From a virus, in IMG/VR virus record IMGVR_UViG_3300023103_000013, positions 1 to 24,375 of that record: 24,375 bases of DNA; one strand, given 5' to 3'. Under the pieces are notes generated by a model that worked only from the letters and a program-made list of their open reading frames with translations, was not told where the DNA came from and made no database searches. The first letter of the stretch is position 1; the number at the start of each line of letters is the position of its first letter. This document shows, piece after piece, positions 5,605 to 13,981 of this stretch. Made by a program: the position numbers and the translations under genes.

Positions 5605-6727
5605 ACGATATAATATTTAAGTCCGGAATATCGCCATTCGTGAATGTTATAGAGGTCATCGGCACTGTATCAACGTCCATTGTTACAGCTCCGAAAACGG
5701 ATCCGGGGCGCGCTTCAAGAATGATCGAAATAATCGAGTTTATGTCAAAGTAGTCGTTTCTATCGGCTAATACGTCAATCGAATCGACGAAAGGACGAAT
5801 CTCAGCCAGCCGGCTTTCAATGGCTGCGTATATCAGCGTGGCAATACCCGAGTCAATACCCACAAAACCGGTTATTTCAATATCGATGCTGCGAGGCGTT
5901 ACCGGAAGGTAATTTACAATCACCGTGATTGGTTTGCGCGCTGGTCTGTCTGCGGTAGGAAGCTCGATATTATCCTGAACGTTCTGTAAATCCTGAACTG
6001 AAGGCACGCCGTCCGGCTCATCCGACTCAATGTACAGATTTACTTCGTAAGTAAGCCCTGGAGCTGCGTAAGGGTATGACTGAACGACTCCCTGAACTTC
6101 ATTTGACCAAAGCCGGTAATCAGCTGCTGCGCCTCCCTGCGGTTCCAATCTGAAAGCATCGATAACCTTCTGCCGGTAATCCTCAATGTTCTCGGCGGCC
6201 TGCGGTTCGATTGTTTCTGAAATCACAATGCCGATTGAATTAACAAGGGCAATTGGAGCAGTTGGCGTAAGCTGATCGTAAGCGTTAAGCCTGCTTACCG
6301 ATCCCGGATCAAGCGCGCGCAATGTAATCTGATTTATACCATTAAGCACGAAATCGGCATCAAGTACAAACAGTCTTCCCGGTGATAATGAGTCGTCATT
6401 ACTTTTAAACTGAGTCGAGGCCGGTATGACTGCGCCGGTCGTTCCGATTACCTGAACCAAATACTGACCTTGTGTTGCTGGAAACGGTAGCCTGCCGAGC
6501 TTAACAAGCCCGAAACGTATTACTACATCTTCCTCTGCGGTATCGACAAATATGTTTTTTTGAACATTCCCAATTTGCAAGTACAGAAGCCAAATTCTGG
6601 CAGCCTGAACCATAGCCCTTGCGCGGAGGTAAGATCTGCCGAAAGGAGATATTGTAATGCTTAATTCAGCCTCCAAGTCCGCTATGATCGCGGCATAAAG
6701 TTGCGCTACTGTAGGAATGTTCGCCAT
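5597..6727 (-). CDS. Baseplate protein J (Mu gp47 / P2 gpJ family)
   Basis: This 376-residue protein builds the baseplate wedges of contractile tails. Recognisable parts are the N-terminal helix-rich segment with QAARIWLLYLQIGNVQKNIFVDTA then a FGLVKLGRLPFPATQGQYLVQVIGTTGAVIPASTQF block (the typical G..R.PA..A.G...VTG..G..IPAGT.. pattern), and the mid-region EDYRQKVIDAFRLEPQGGAAADYRLWSNEVQGV, a J-family hallmark (R...R....GG...DY..WA..V.GV). Length is normal. It is followed by the gp48-like gene with overlap. Upstream it is separated from gp46 by two fibre-like genes, which is not the Mu order. Confidence 0.9.
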   Translation of the reverse strand: MANIPTVAQLYAAIIADLEAELSITISPFGRSYLRARAMVQAARIWLLYLQIGNVQKNIFVDTAEEDVVIRFGLVKLGRLPFPATQGQYLVQVIGTTGAVIPASTQFKSNDDSLSPGRLFVLDADFVLNGINQITLRALDPGSVSRLNAYDQLTPTAPIALVNSIGIVISETIEPQAAENIEDYRQKVIDAFRLEPQGGAAADYRLWSNEVQGVVQSYPYAAPGLTYEVNLYIESDEPDGVPSVQDLQNVQDNIELPTADRPARKPITVIVNYLPVTPRSIDIEITGFVGIDSGIATLIYAAIESRLAEIRPFVDSIDVLADRNDYFDINSIISIILEARPGSVFGAVTMDVDTVPMTSITFTNGDIPDLNIISYV

Positions 6728-6730
6728 TTC

Positions 6731-7981
6731 TTAATAAATTCTTATTGCTACAATGCTGGCCTCTCCGACTTGAATGCTGCCAGCCGAAATCCCTGCGCCC
6801 CTATTGCCCCAAACCTCAATTGTATCATTCGAGTTAGTCGTTGTGTAGATGATTGACTGAATATCGGCATCCCCGCCCGTCTGGGTGAGAAGCGTAGTAA
6901 TGGGAACATTAAAGTTTGTACCTGCATTCGGAAGGTCAGCAGCCGTGTTATTAGTCCTTCTAAGCTTAAAGTTGCAGGTTTGGATAGCGAGGTTTGTTAG
7001 ACCGGTGTATTCGATCTTAACGTTAGCCAGTATAAGGTAAGTCCCGGCGGCCGGCAGCGTAATGGATGGATCAGTTGTTCCAAAATCTACCTTTGCAGGC
7101 GTTGTGGTAAGCGTATACGGCGTTCCCGAACTGTAAGCTGTAGCGTTATTGGTTCCTGGCGTTGATGATGTTGGGGTAGGGATATTCAAAACACCTGTTG
7201 TTGAGTTATAGGTGGAGGCTCCGGTTCCGGTAGTGGTAATAGAAATCGAAGATCTAGCCCTTGTATTGGTGAAATACTGATTTGTTCCTTCAGGAACAAC
7301 AGTAGTGTTTAATGTACGCCATGTCTTATCGCCTCTCCAATATTCCATGCTACTTCCGGCGCTAATTGTTGGTTCTTTTGAATTGATGCCATTCTGCAGC
7401 CCCGTAATTACACTATTCGCTTTACCCATGTACATGATCGCTCCATCTCCGGCGGAGGCAACAGAGGTGTCAACAGCTATAGTTTGGGTTGGGGAGGATC
7501 CAGTTATAACGATTCCTTCGCCCGCTGTTGGTGCATATTGCTGTGTTAAATATCCGGCTGTAGCGTGATTCCCCCATCCGAATGCGGTAGTCCCGTAGCC
7601 CAAAAGCGTGAGCAACATCGGATCTGACTTCTTATAGTAATTTGAAAGCATTACAGTAGTGTCGGTTGAAGAAATATAACCTGACATTGGAAAAGAATAC
7701 AGGCTACCGTTTGGACTCAATCCAGCTACCCTAACGCCACTACCGGCAAGCTTACCGAACCGAACTGTATCGGTGTTCATTACGAAAGTAAGATCCCCAA
7801 CAAATGGCCATGATCCATCTATCCAACCGATAGGAGATCTGTTAATGTCCATGTTAGTTGGGCTGTTCTGCGGATGCCACTCCGTTCTTGACCTGGTGGC
7901 AGAGTTAGCAAAGTTGAAATACTGTTGCGCCATTGAAGCACTGGAAATAAGGCAAATGGCAAAAGTTAAAATTGATTTCAT
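6731..7981 (-). CDS. Tail-fibre-like protein with a signal peptide
   Basis: I chose the ATG at 7981, not 8017, because it avoids overlapping the upstream gene and puts a proper signal peptide at the N-terminus: MKSILTFAICLISSASMAQ, then QYFNF. The product is 416 residues. The body has fibre features of Bacteroidota phages: GYGTTAFGWGNHATAGYLTQ, SMEYWRGDKTWRTLNTTVVP, EGTNQYFTNTRARSSISITT and a YNSTTGVLNIPTPTS repeat-like segment, then a C1q/jelly-roll-like C-terminal domain (TTTPAKVDFGTTDPSITLPA to IVAIRIY). These are trimeric receptor-contact proteins in known phages. A Sec signal on a protein encoded between baseplate genes is odd, since virions assemble in the cytoplasm. Confidence 0.7.
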   Translation of the reverse strand: MKSILTFAICLISSASMAQQYFNFANSATRSRTEWHPQNSPTNMDINRSPIGWIDGSWPFVGDLTFVMNTDTVRFGKLAGSGVRVAGLSPNGSLYSFPMSGYISSTDTTVMLSNYYKKSDPMLLTLLGYGTTAFGWGNHATAGYLTQQYAPTAGEGIVITGSSPTQTIAVDTSVASAGDGAIMYMGKANSVITGLQNGINSKEPTISAGSSMEYWRGDKTWRTLNTTVVPEGTNQYFTNTRARSSISITTTGTGASTYNSTTGVLNIPTPTSSTPGTNNATAYSSGTPYTLTTTPAKVDFGTTDPSITLPAAGTYLILANVKIEYTGLTNLAIQTCNFKLRRTNNTAADLPNAGTNFNVPITTLLTQTGGDADIQSIIYTTTNSNDTIEVWGNRGAGISAGSIQVGEASIVAIRIY

Positions 7982-7992
7982 GTATTTGGTAT

Positions 7993-8358
7993 TTAAGATA
8001 AAATTCGTGTTTCCCAATATATTTTTATAACGCCGGCGGGGAAATCATTATCTGATTCGATATTTACGTTGGAGGAATCGAGGGTTACCCTGGCTTCATA
8101 TAAGTTACCAAAAGAAGGATCACTGTAGCATACCTGAACATAGTCGGGAATTTGTCCCATTCCGTGAGGAAATGAGTAAACAGAATCCCCTCCAAAGGAA
8201 GCCGTTTGAGTGCCAAACTTTATTTTTGAAGCCGCCAATTCAATTAATGCGATATTATCAGCATTTTCCGCAGCCCTTTCGTCGAGATCCCTGAAATTAT
8301 CATCTCCCTCTTGAATGGTTAGCTTACTGCCCTTTTCCAGCCTATATGTAATTGCCAT
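7993..8358 (-). CDS. Small fibre-associated structural protein
   Basis: This 121-residue protein begins MAITYRLEKGSKLTIQEGDD then NFRDLDERA. That opening (a KGS.LT..E.D.NF..L pattern) is recurrent in fibre or fibre-attachment proteins of Bacteroidota and other phages, where it forms the virion-facing end. The rest (GTQTASFGGDSVYSFPHGMG then QIPDYVQVCYSDPSFG) resembles a small beta-domain of the kind seen in fibre proteins. It sits between gp46 and the signal-peptide fibre, with 6- and 11-base gaps. It may link the fibre to the baseplate; that role is inferred. Confidence 0.5.
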   Translation of the reverse strand: MAITYRLEKGSKLTIQEGDDNFRDLDERAAENADNIALIELAASKIKFGTQTASFGGDSVYSFPHGMGQIPDYVQVCYSDPSFGNLYEARVTLDSSNVNIESDNDFPAGVIKIYWETRILS

Positions 8359-8364
8359 TATCCC

Positions 8365-8904
8365 TTAAATAAAATAGTCATCTATGTAATCATTATTGAT
8401 GTACATGTTTTGATTCCCTAACGGCAGACCGGTTGTTGGTATTTCCTGTAACTCCTGCTGCGTTGCGTCCCAAATGTACTTAAAAAGCTCCGAGGAAAGA
8501 TTATCTGGTTCCTGAATTTTTATCTCAATCCTGATACGGTCTACTGATATCAGAAAAACCTCAACTGACACCTGAGCAAATTTCAATATGAATTCCAGAT
8601 CTTTTTTAACCGTTTCCTGAATCTCTATGCGAGTAATCGGCGAAAGGGAGATCGTGTCTAGCAGTCTTTCCGTAAGTGAGTTAAACCAAATAGGCTGGTC
8701 ATTCGGATTAATCAGGAAATTTCCCCAAAAATCAAACGCCTGCTCCGTGTTTTTTGCCCCCACGGTAGATTGCTCAGGGTTTCCACCGAACATGGCGATA
8801 TATGGCATGTTTTGAAGCCCTGAAATCATCTCAACATCATTGCCCCTCAGAACCAAATCCCCGCCATCCCCTGTCTCAACAAGCCTTAAATCCGTTGTTT
8901 TCAT
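8365..8904 (-). CDS. Baseplate wedge protein, Mu gp46-like (gp25/W type)
   Basis: This 179-residue protein opens with MKTTDLRLVETGDGGDLVLR, the characteristic D..L....GGDL.L...D start of the gp46 family. Next comes GLQNMPYIAMFGGNPEQS and the FWGNFL block, which corresponds to the conserved GWWGD region. Its helix-rich second half (ETVKKDLEFILKFAQVSVEV) is also usual. Its start overlaps the tape measure stop by 4 bases (ATGA), so translation is coupled. It helps initiate baseplate wedge assembly and tail polymerisation. In Mu, gp47 follows directly; here two fibre genes intervene. Confidence 0.8.
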   Translation of the reverse strand: MKTTDLRLVETGDGGDLVLRGNDVEMISGLQNMPYIAMFGGNPEQSTVGAKNTEQAFDFWGNFLINPNDQPIWFNSLTERLLDTISLSPITRIEIQETVKKDLEFILKFAQVSVEVFLISVDRIRIEIKIQEPDNLSSELFKYIWDATQQELQEIPTTGLPLGNQNMYINNDYIDDYFI

Positions 8905-10949
8905 CGTGTAGTCCCCATTTTAGGCATCAAACTCATTACGCCGCTGCCGGTGCTACTGTTCTGTGTAACAGTTTGGTTTCCGTCTTTATCTACATTCACA
9001 GTGATATTCAGGAACTGTCGCATCTGTTCCGCGGTAGCGGCTCCTGGATTCGCTGCCTCGGCCTTTTGCTGCTCTACTTCACTAAATAAGCGTTCGGCAT
9101 CTTGTGTTTTTTGAATCGCTTCTAATTTTTTTACCTTGTCTACATTCTGACCATCGCCAGTAAAACGCTGCAATGATTGAAAAATAGTATCTGAACTATC
9201 CCCGCCCTCACGCAACCTGATGGCTTCCTTTAATTTTTCTTTTGCTATTTCCTGCTTTGCTTCGATCTCCGCGCGCTGCATGATTGTTTTTATCAGTTCC
9301 TTTTGAGCAAGATTAAGGCTCTCAATAGAAGCCCTCTCCAGATCGTATTTCTCCGTGATTCCAGGCTGAATCTCTTCGACTCGAGTTAGGGCCGCTCGGT
9401 ATTCATCCGTTCCTTGCTTTGCCTTTCTGAGTGTTCTAAACAGCTCATTTACCTCAATTCGCTGATCAACTGATTTTTCAAGCGCACGAGACTTTACTTC
9501 ATTGTTTAGTTCCTCCGCATGAGTAAGCCCGCCGAATGCATTTGAAAGAGCTTTGGCTGCAATTACGGCTACTCCAATTACACCTACTATCACAGCAAGC
9601 GGGCCAATACCTGCAGCTGTAACAAGGTTAAATAATACCATTGCCTTTTGAGCGGCACCCACGACAAAAGAAACAGCTGAAACAGCAAAGAGGAAGGCGG
9701 CTATACCGACTGCTGCCTTTGCTATGGTCGACGCAAGATCTTTATTCCTTGAAATCCAGTCAGCAGCGCCTTTGATATAAGGCATTATGGCCTCCACTAC
9801 GTCGTTAATGACCGGCAAAAGAGCCTGCCCCATAGAGATGGCCAAGGTATTTACGTTGTTTTTAAGCTTTGCCATCTGCGCAGCGGCAGTTGCCTCCTTT
9901 TTTGCGGCTTCCGTTTTCAGTGAATTATTTTCATCAAAGGCTTTATTGGAAATACCCTGTAACGTGGCTAAACGAGTCATTCCAGTAGCCATGTCGAGTT
10001 GATCTGAGGAAAGCGCACCTACAACTTTAATAGTTTCCTGTGAACCAATTTTTAATTTCTGCAATTTCTTCGCCAGCTTTTCCGGCGCCATACCTTTGAA
10101 TGACTGCGAGAACTTGGCCGCGAAACCTGTTGGATCAGTTGCCAGTAGTTGCTTAGCCTCGGCCGCCGTAATACCCATCTGTTTAGCGAATCCTGGTAGC
10201 TCTTTCCCGGCCACCAAAATAAGGTTTGACAAACCACCTGATGCAATTTGTGAATCAATACCCATTTCCTCCAGGTATGCACCCATAGCAAGCGTTGAGG
10301 TAGCCGATCCTTTTAAGGCATCCGGAAGCGCGCCCATTCGCAATGCAAAGTCAGAAATATTGGCGGAAGTTCCGTTACCCACGGCTCCAAGCTCGTTTAT
10401 TGCTGATCCGGATCTGGTGATGGCATCCGAGATGTCCAAATCACGAGTATCCTTGAAAAGCGTTTTCATTTTACTGATTGTGGCAACGGCTTCCTCAACG
10501 CCTCCGGAAAAGTCTGAACCAAGGGCGATACTGAATTGATTTGCAGCCTCTGTAAACTTCAGCATTTCTTCGCGCGGAACCCCCAGTTGCCCGCCGACCT
10601 CGGCAATAGTAGCTAAGTCATCAATGCTTGTTCGGGTTTTGGTGGACATGGCAAGAAGCTGATCGCCGAATTTCCGAAGTTCCTTTCCTTCAAGCCCAGT
10701 GGTTTTACCCACGTCAGACATTTTTTCCTCAAAGTTAACAGCCTGTTTAGCCATTAAAACAAACGGGGCCGCAACTATCGCTCCAGCAACAGCTGTTTGC
10801 CTACCAAATTTAAAGGCGGCCTTTCCGGCCTGCGCAAATTTCTGCTTAAACCCCATTGCAAATTTACTGCCAGCGGCTTTCATCTGGCTGAATTTGCCGG
10901 ACATTTCGTCGATCGCTCTGAACTTTACGGGAACTACTTGTGGAGTCAT
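8901..10949 (-). CDS. Tail tape measure protein
   Basis: This 682-residue protein sets tail length and carries hydrophobic segments used in DNA delivery. Residues about 65-330 match the conserved tape-measure core: FEEKMSDVGKTTGLEGKELR then ELGVP-like GGQLGVPREEMLKFTEAANQ, an ISKMKTLF stretch, and SFKGMAPEKLAKKLQKLKIG. Hydrophobic helices follow at about 395-470 (IAAFLFAVSAVSFVVGAA and GPLAVIVGVIGVAVIAA). A coiled, charged C-terminal part follows, ending in a Met/Gly-rich tail. It follows the frameshifted chaperone, with the extension's stop one base upstream of its ATG. The tail would be short compared with Mu if length scales with the protein. Confidence 0.92.
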   Translation of the reverse strand: MTPQVVPVKFRAIDEMSGKFSQMKAAGSKFAMGFKQKFAQAGKAAFKFGRQTAVAGAIVAAPFVLMAKQAVNFEEKMSDVGKTTGLEGKELRKFGDQLLAMSTKTRTSIDDLATIAEVGGQLGVPREEMLKFTEAANQFSIALGSDFSGGVEEAVATISKMKTLFKDTRDLDISDAITRSGSAINELGAVGNGTSANISDFALRMGALPDALKGSATSTLAMGAYLEEMGIDSQIASGGLSNLILVAGKELPGFAKQMGITAAEAKQLLATDPTGFAAKFSQSFKGMAPEKLAKKLQKLKIGSQETIKVVGALSSDQLDMATGMTRLATLQGISNKAFDENNSLKTEAAKKEATAAAQMAKLKNNVNTLAISMGQALLPVINDVVEAIMPYIKGAADWISRNKDLASTIAKAAVGIAAFLFAVSAVSFVVGAAQKAMVLFNLVTAAGIGPLAVIVGVIGVAVIAAKALSNAFGGLTHAEELNNEVKSRALEKSVDQRIEVNELFRTLRKAKQGTDEYRAALTRVEEIQPGITEKYDLERASIESLNLAQKELIKTIMQRAEIEAKQEIAKEKLKEAIRLREGGDSSDTIFQSLQRFTGDGQNVDKVKKLEAIQKTQDAERLFSEVEQQKAEAANPGAATAEQMRQFLNITVNVDKDGNQTVTQNSSTGSGVMSLMPKMGTTR

Positions 10950-10950
10950 T

Positions 10951-11579
10951 TTATTTTTTCGGTTTTGACGATTCGATTACTTCCAAAGCGTCATTATGCC
11001 AGTATTCTAAACCATAAACGTCCGCATCATCAAGATACAGACGTTTGCAGTAATGTGGAGTCCAGTTGTACGTTCTTACACAGCTTTTTATGCAAGCCTC
11101 CGTGAACTGATCGGTTATTACGTTTCCCTCCCCGTCTGTTACATGAAAAAAAAGGCAATGGCATCTGCAACGGATCTGTCCGTAGAATCATCCAGGTTAC
11201 GAATGACATTAATCGGCTGGCGAGTGAGCGCACAAAGCGTAAGAAGCGTCTGTGTGTTTAGGTCGTCCCCTTTCAATCCCCTTCGGTACTGCTCTTTCAT
11301 CGCGTCATTCATCCGCGGAAGGTAGGTGATTTCAGAAACAGAAACAGATCCGCCCTCTCCAGTAAGTGGAAAAGCAAGCGTGTGCTTCCATTTCATGTCT
11401 TCCATCAGAGAAAGTTCACCCGCAACGATAGCATCAACCAAAAGATCAATCATGCCTTTCATTGCTTCGCGCTTTTTCGGCTTCACTTTTTTGTGATCGA
11501 GCCAGGTATTTACCTCACTGATAGCCATTTCCATTGGAACTTTTTCTTCCGACTTATTTTGTTCAAGATCAAATTCCAT
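10951..11579 (-). CDS. Tail assembly chaperone with programmed -1 frameshift extension
   Basis: Frame 0 (11579-11139) encodes a 146-residue protein. Near its end the minus strand reads T TTT TTC (11151-11145) within a run of eight T, a classic -1 slippery heptamer, just before ATG TAA. The -1 frame is then open for 64 codons to a stop at 10951: HVTDGEGNVITDQFTEACIK, then SCVRTYNWTPHYCKRLYLDD and on to SSKPKK. The fusion would be about 209 residues. The extension has normal acidic/aromatic protein composition and ends one base before the tape measure ATG. This is the lambda G/GT and Mu gp41 arrangement, in which both products bind the tape measure and recruit tube protein. The short form alone would be 11139-11579. 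Confidence 0.88.
11145..11151 (-). promoter_or_regulatory. -1 ribosomal frameshift slippery site
   Basis: U UUU UUC in the frame of the chaperone, part of a T8 run, four codons (including Met and stop) from the frame-0 end. The shifted frame continues for 64 codons. No obvious stimulatory hairpin was worked out downstream; a G-rich GGGGAGGG follows 12 bases later. Confidence 0.8.
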
Positions 11580-11989
11580 TATCCTACGATTTTAGTAATG
11601 ATTCCACCAGAAACTTTCAATGTGAAAGTGGCGGCGTTTGTGTCGGGCTGAATGTCACCTACCGGCTTTCCGGTCACACCCCAAACAGTGCCGTTAATGT
11701 GGCTGATTGTCCAGTTAGTTTCCTTTGAACTGGCTGCCAGCTGTGAAGCTACGAATGCGTCATTTCTCTCGTTCATGTCATTTGCAACCACCATTTCAAA
11801 GAAACCGCGCTGCAAATTTGTCTGATAGATCGGCTGTCCATCTCCGGAAATCATGTTTGCATCATCACCAGTACGGTAACCACCAAGATCCAGGGTATTT
11901 CCCTCGTTTGCTTTCGGGTAAAAAACTCCATCTCCCAAATCAGGGTTTGAATATCTTACCTCGAGAATATCACCACCATTTGATGCCAT
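11579..11989 (-). CDS. Tail tube protein
   Basis: This 136-residue protein directly follows the sheath and precedes the chaperone, the conserved place of the tube (Mu gpM position). It forms the inner tube through which DNA passes. The sequence is beta-rich with a long polar loop: NPDLGDGVFYPKANEGNTLD and GGYRTGDDANMISGDGQPIY, then FFEMVVANDMNERNDAFVAS and a C-terminal strand pair (ATFTLKVSGGIITKIVG). Size fits the family. The stop overlaps the chaperone start. There is no signature residue to prove the fold; the call rests on order, size and composition. Confidence 0.75.
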   Translation of the reverse strand: MASNGGDILEVRYSNPDLGDGVFYPKANEGNTLDLGGYRTGDDANMISGDGQPIYQTNLQRGFFEMVVANDMNERNDAFVASQLAASSKETNWTISHINGTVWGVTGKPVGDIQPDTNAATFTLKVSGGIITKIVG

Positions 11990-12001
11990 TATTTTTGAAA
12001 T

Positions 12002-13513
12002 TTAGTTGTTAAAATTGAATCCTGCTTCCGCCGTAGTGGATGAAATTCGGGCAAATCCGCTTCTTTTGTATCGGAAAAATGTCTCGAAACGATCCGGATT
12101 TGTTGTACCGATGTTAACTACAAGTGAATCCTGCATGAATGCTGGTTCGACAATAATGCCGCGAAGCGCTAAATCTGACGCGTAATTGCGTAAGATCTGA
12201 ATCCACATCATTGGTTTTACAACCTTATCAGCTGTAACAACAGTAGTGTTGCTGGCAATGGCGTGATCGACTACGTTGATAATTTCGAGCAGGTAATATC
12301 CGTATCGAACATTGAAATCCTGAACCAAGCTCCGAACGTATCGGAATTGCGGCGGCACCTCGCCGTCCGGGTGATATGTTGTAACGAAGTCGCAAACACG
12401 GTATCTTCCTCCGACCAGTTCAACTGTAGAAGAGCCTTTTTTAACGATCGCGTCGCGGTTTACGTAGTTTGACATTACGCCAATAGAAACGGGCGTTGGC
12501 ATATCAGGGTAGCTCATTCCGGAAATGTCCAGGTGAGGGTTATTCTGAGCCTGAACAGCCTGCAAAAGAGTACAGTTTGCAGCGGCCTCAAAAGGAAGTC
12601 CGGCGGATCCTGGTGCGGGGCAGATTACGATTGTAACATTGTCCTGACGTGTATCGGTAATCGTAGATGGATCAGCAAGCGTTGAACCGGTAAAGGCAAA
12701 GAACGGCTTCATGATGATCCCCGAGTACCTTCCGGTAGGGTTTGCTGGATCCGGAATACCGTTGAATGCTTCAAGTGCATTCATAATCGAAGTAACGGCC
12801 CCGTAAGTATTCAGTACAATTGTATGCCAATTATTTTCGAAAAGCGCAAGTGATGCAGCAATGGATGGCGTACCTGCACCGGCTACTGTTTGAGTAACCG
12901 AATAAGTGATACCTGCCGAGTTTCCGTTGGTATCAATTGCAATTGATAAATCCTGTGACGTAAGCCCCGTCCATTTTGCAGTTGCGGTTGTGACAGTTGA
13001 AGAAGATGTTCCGATGAAAGGGCTTCCGAGAACGTTGTTAAGCGCATCCTGCATTTTGACAGTAATCCCAGCCGGAACATCACCAACGTTGATTGTAAAG
13101 TCGTAAGACACACCGTCCAGTCCATCACGCCCGGCAACGATAAGCGTATGCGTTACGTTTGCTGTGGCTGTACCTACCGGGGCAATCGTGAGCGTCTTCG
13201 CAGTTGAAGAACCGGCAGCTGCCTGCGGATAAACAAAGACAGGTATTCCACCGATTCCAGATCCTGAATTTGGGAAAAGGATTCGTGCAGAAAGGTAGAT
13301 AGGAGATCCAAAACCGTAAAGATTACCAGCCTGTTGAGCCGATGTGATCTGAACCGGAGTTGTTGATAAAGTACCTTGGTTTGCGGTATTGGCCTCTCCG
13401 ATAATGGCAACCGATTGAGGTAAATTAGGGGTTGAATTTCCGAAATTACCCTTGGTAATTTTGTAACCAACCACTTTCGAAACAAGCTCTAAGCCTACTG
13501 CATCTGATGCCAT
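12002..13513 (-). CDS. Contractile tail sheath protein (Mu gpL-like)
   Basis: This 503-residue protein forms the contractile sheath. The N-terminal part has the typical SVAIIGEANTANQG...PVQITSAQQAGNLYGFGSPIYLSA pattern (a strand, then GxGS and a helix). The middle has an inserted Ser/Thr/Ala-rich domain (about 110-220). The C-terminal third carries the sheath-core motifs: RFRYVRSLVQDFNVRYGYYL-like VRSLVQDFNVRYGYYLLEII, then IVEPAFMQDSLVVNIGTTNP and DRFETFFRYKRSGFARISST. It is the first gene of the leftward tail operon, downstream of a candidate -7 element at 13538-13545. Length matches Mu gpL. Confidence 0.9.
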   Translation of the reverse strand: MASDAVGLELVSKVVGYKITKGNFGNSTPNLPQSVAIIGEANTANQGTLSTTPVQITSAQQAGNLYGFGSPIYLSARILFPNSGSGIGGIPVFVYPQAAAGSSTAKTLTIAPVGTATANVTHTLIVAGRDGLDGVSYDFTINVGDVPAGITVKMQDALNNVLGSPFIGTSSSTVTTATAKWTGLTSQDLSIAIDTNGNSAGITYSVTQTVAGAGTPSIAASLALFENNWHTIVLNTYGAVTSIMNALEAFNGIPDPANPTGRYSGIIMKPFFAFTGSTLADPSTITDTRQDNVTIVICPAPGSAGLPFEAAANCTLLQAVQAQNNPHLDISGMSYPDMPTPVSIGVMSNYVNRDAIVKKGSSTVELVGGRYRVCDFVTTYHPDGEVPPQFRYVRSLVQDFNVRYGYYLLEIINVVDHAIASNTTVVTADKVVKPMMWIQILRNYASDLALRGIIVEPAFMQDSLVVNIGTTNPDRFETFFRYKRSGFARISSTTAEAGFNFNN

Positions 13514-13537
13514 TATGAATTAATTTTTCGTTGCTGC

Positions 13538-13545
13538 CAAAAGTA
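13538..13545 (-). promoter_or_regulatory. Candidate late promoter (-7 element) for the tail operon
   Basis: TACTTTTG on the minus strand matches TAnnTTTG and would start transcription near 13533, about 20 bases before the sheath ATG. The -33 position is an A-tract with no TTG, which may fit a promoter needing a phage activator. Confidence 0.4.
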
Positions 13546-13604
13546 GCAGGAAAAATTACCGTCGTTTTTTTTTGGGCATGTTTTGGACATTTTTTCTTAA
13601 GAGT

Positions 13605-13635
13605 GTTGGTCGGTTGGAAAAAATTGGTAGATTTG
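13605..13635 (+). promoter_or_regulatory. Early promoter, rightward
   Basis: GTTG (13605-13608), 19 bases, TAGATTTG (13628-13635). This has the same form as the promoter of the large RNA. It predicts a start near 13640 and a leader of about 135 bases ahead of the first early gene, with a short hairpin at 13676-13689. Confidence 0.6.
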
Positions 13636-13777
13636 CTGAGTAGTTCCGCTTCACAAAACGAACTAGAAAATATTATTGACCCTCGTCAATGAAGAATGAA
13701 GTGAAGCGCATTCGGATTTGATGGGGGTTTTTTAATTTAAATTTTTACTGGTTTTTAAATAAAATCAGAATTTAACT

Positions 13778-13981
13778 ATGGCAAATGTAAAATTGCTTTT
13801 CTTCGGAGCAGAAAACAGCAACACCGAAAATACAAGCCTTGAAGTTTCTGCGGGCGATCTTGGGTTATTAATTGAAGTTAGAGATCTTGACTCCGAGTGG
13901 CCAGAGCAATGGATAGTAATAGATAAAGATACAGCTATACGGCTATCAAAAACCATTAAAACTGAAATATCGAAGTTATGA
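13778..13981 (+). CDS. Small early protein of unknown function
   Basis: This 67-residue protein is the first gene of the rightward early operon. It opens MANVKLLFFGAENSNTENTS and has GDLGLLIEVRD then EWPEQWIVIDKDTAIRLSKT, ending in a Lys-rich helix. It looks like a compact alpha/beta domain, with no motif I recognise. Its stop overlaps the replication initiator start by 4 bases (ATGA), so the two are coupled and it may act in replication control. No signal peptide, no cysteines. Confidence 0.6.
   Translation: MANVKLLFFGAENSNTENTSLEVSAGDLGLLIEVRDLDSEWPEQWIVIDKDTAIRLSKTIKTEISKL

Larger units (their letters stand above)
13514..13777. other. Divergent control region between tail operon and early region
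   Basis: This 264-base AT-rich gap separates the leftward tail genes from the rightward early genes. It holds a candidate leftward -7 element (13538-13545), a rightward promoter (13605-13635) and a small hairpin TTGACCCTCGTCAA (13676-13689) in the early leader. It ends in an A/T-rich tract before the ATG at 13778. No repressor gene or clear terminator is seen. Confidence 0.6.

Noticed and set aside
7982-8017. Longer start for the signal-peptide fibre
   Set aside because: It overlaps the previous gene and would bury the signal peptide behind a polar leader.
11030-11233. Separate 67-codon minus-strand gene overlapping the chaperone end
   Set aside because: It is in the third frame; the -1 frame product with a slippery site explains this DNA and has the expected composition.
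13676-13689. Terminator in the early leader
   Set aside because: The TTGAC/GTCAA hairpin is short and is not followed by a T-run; noted only as a hairpin.
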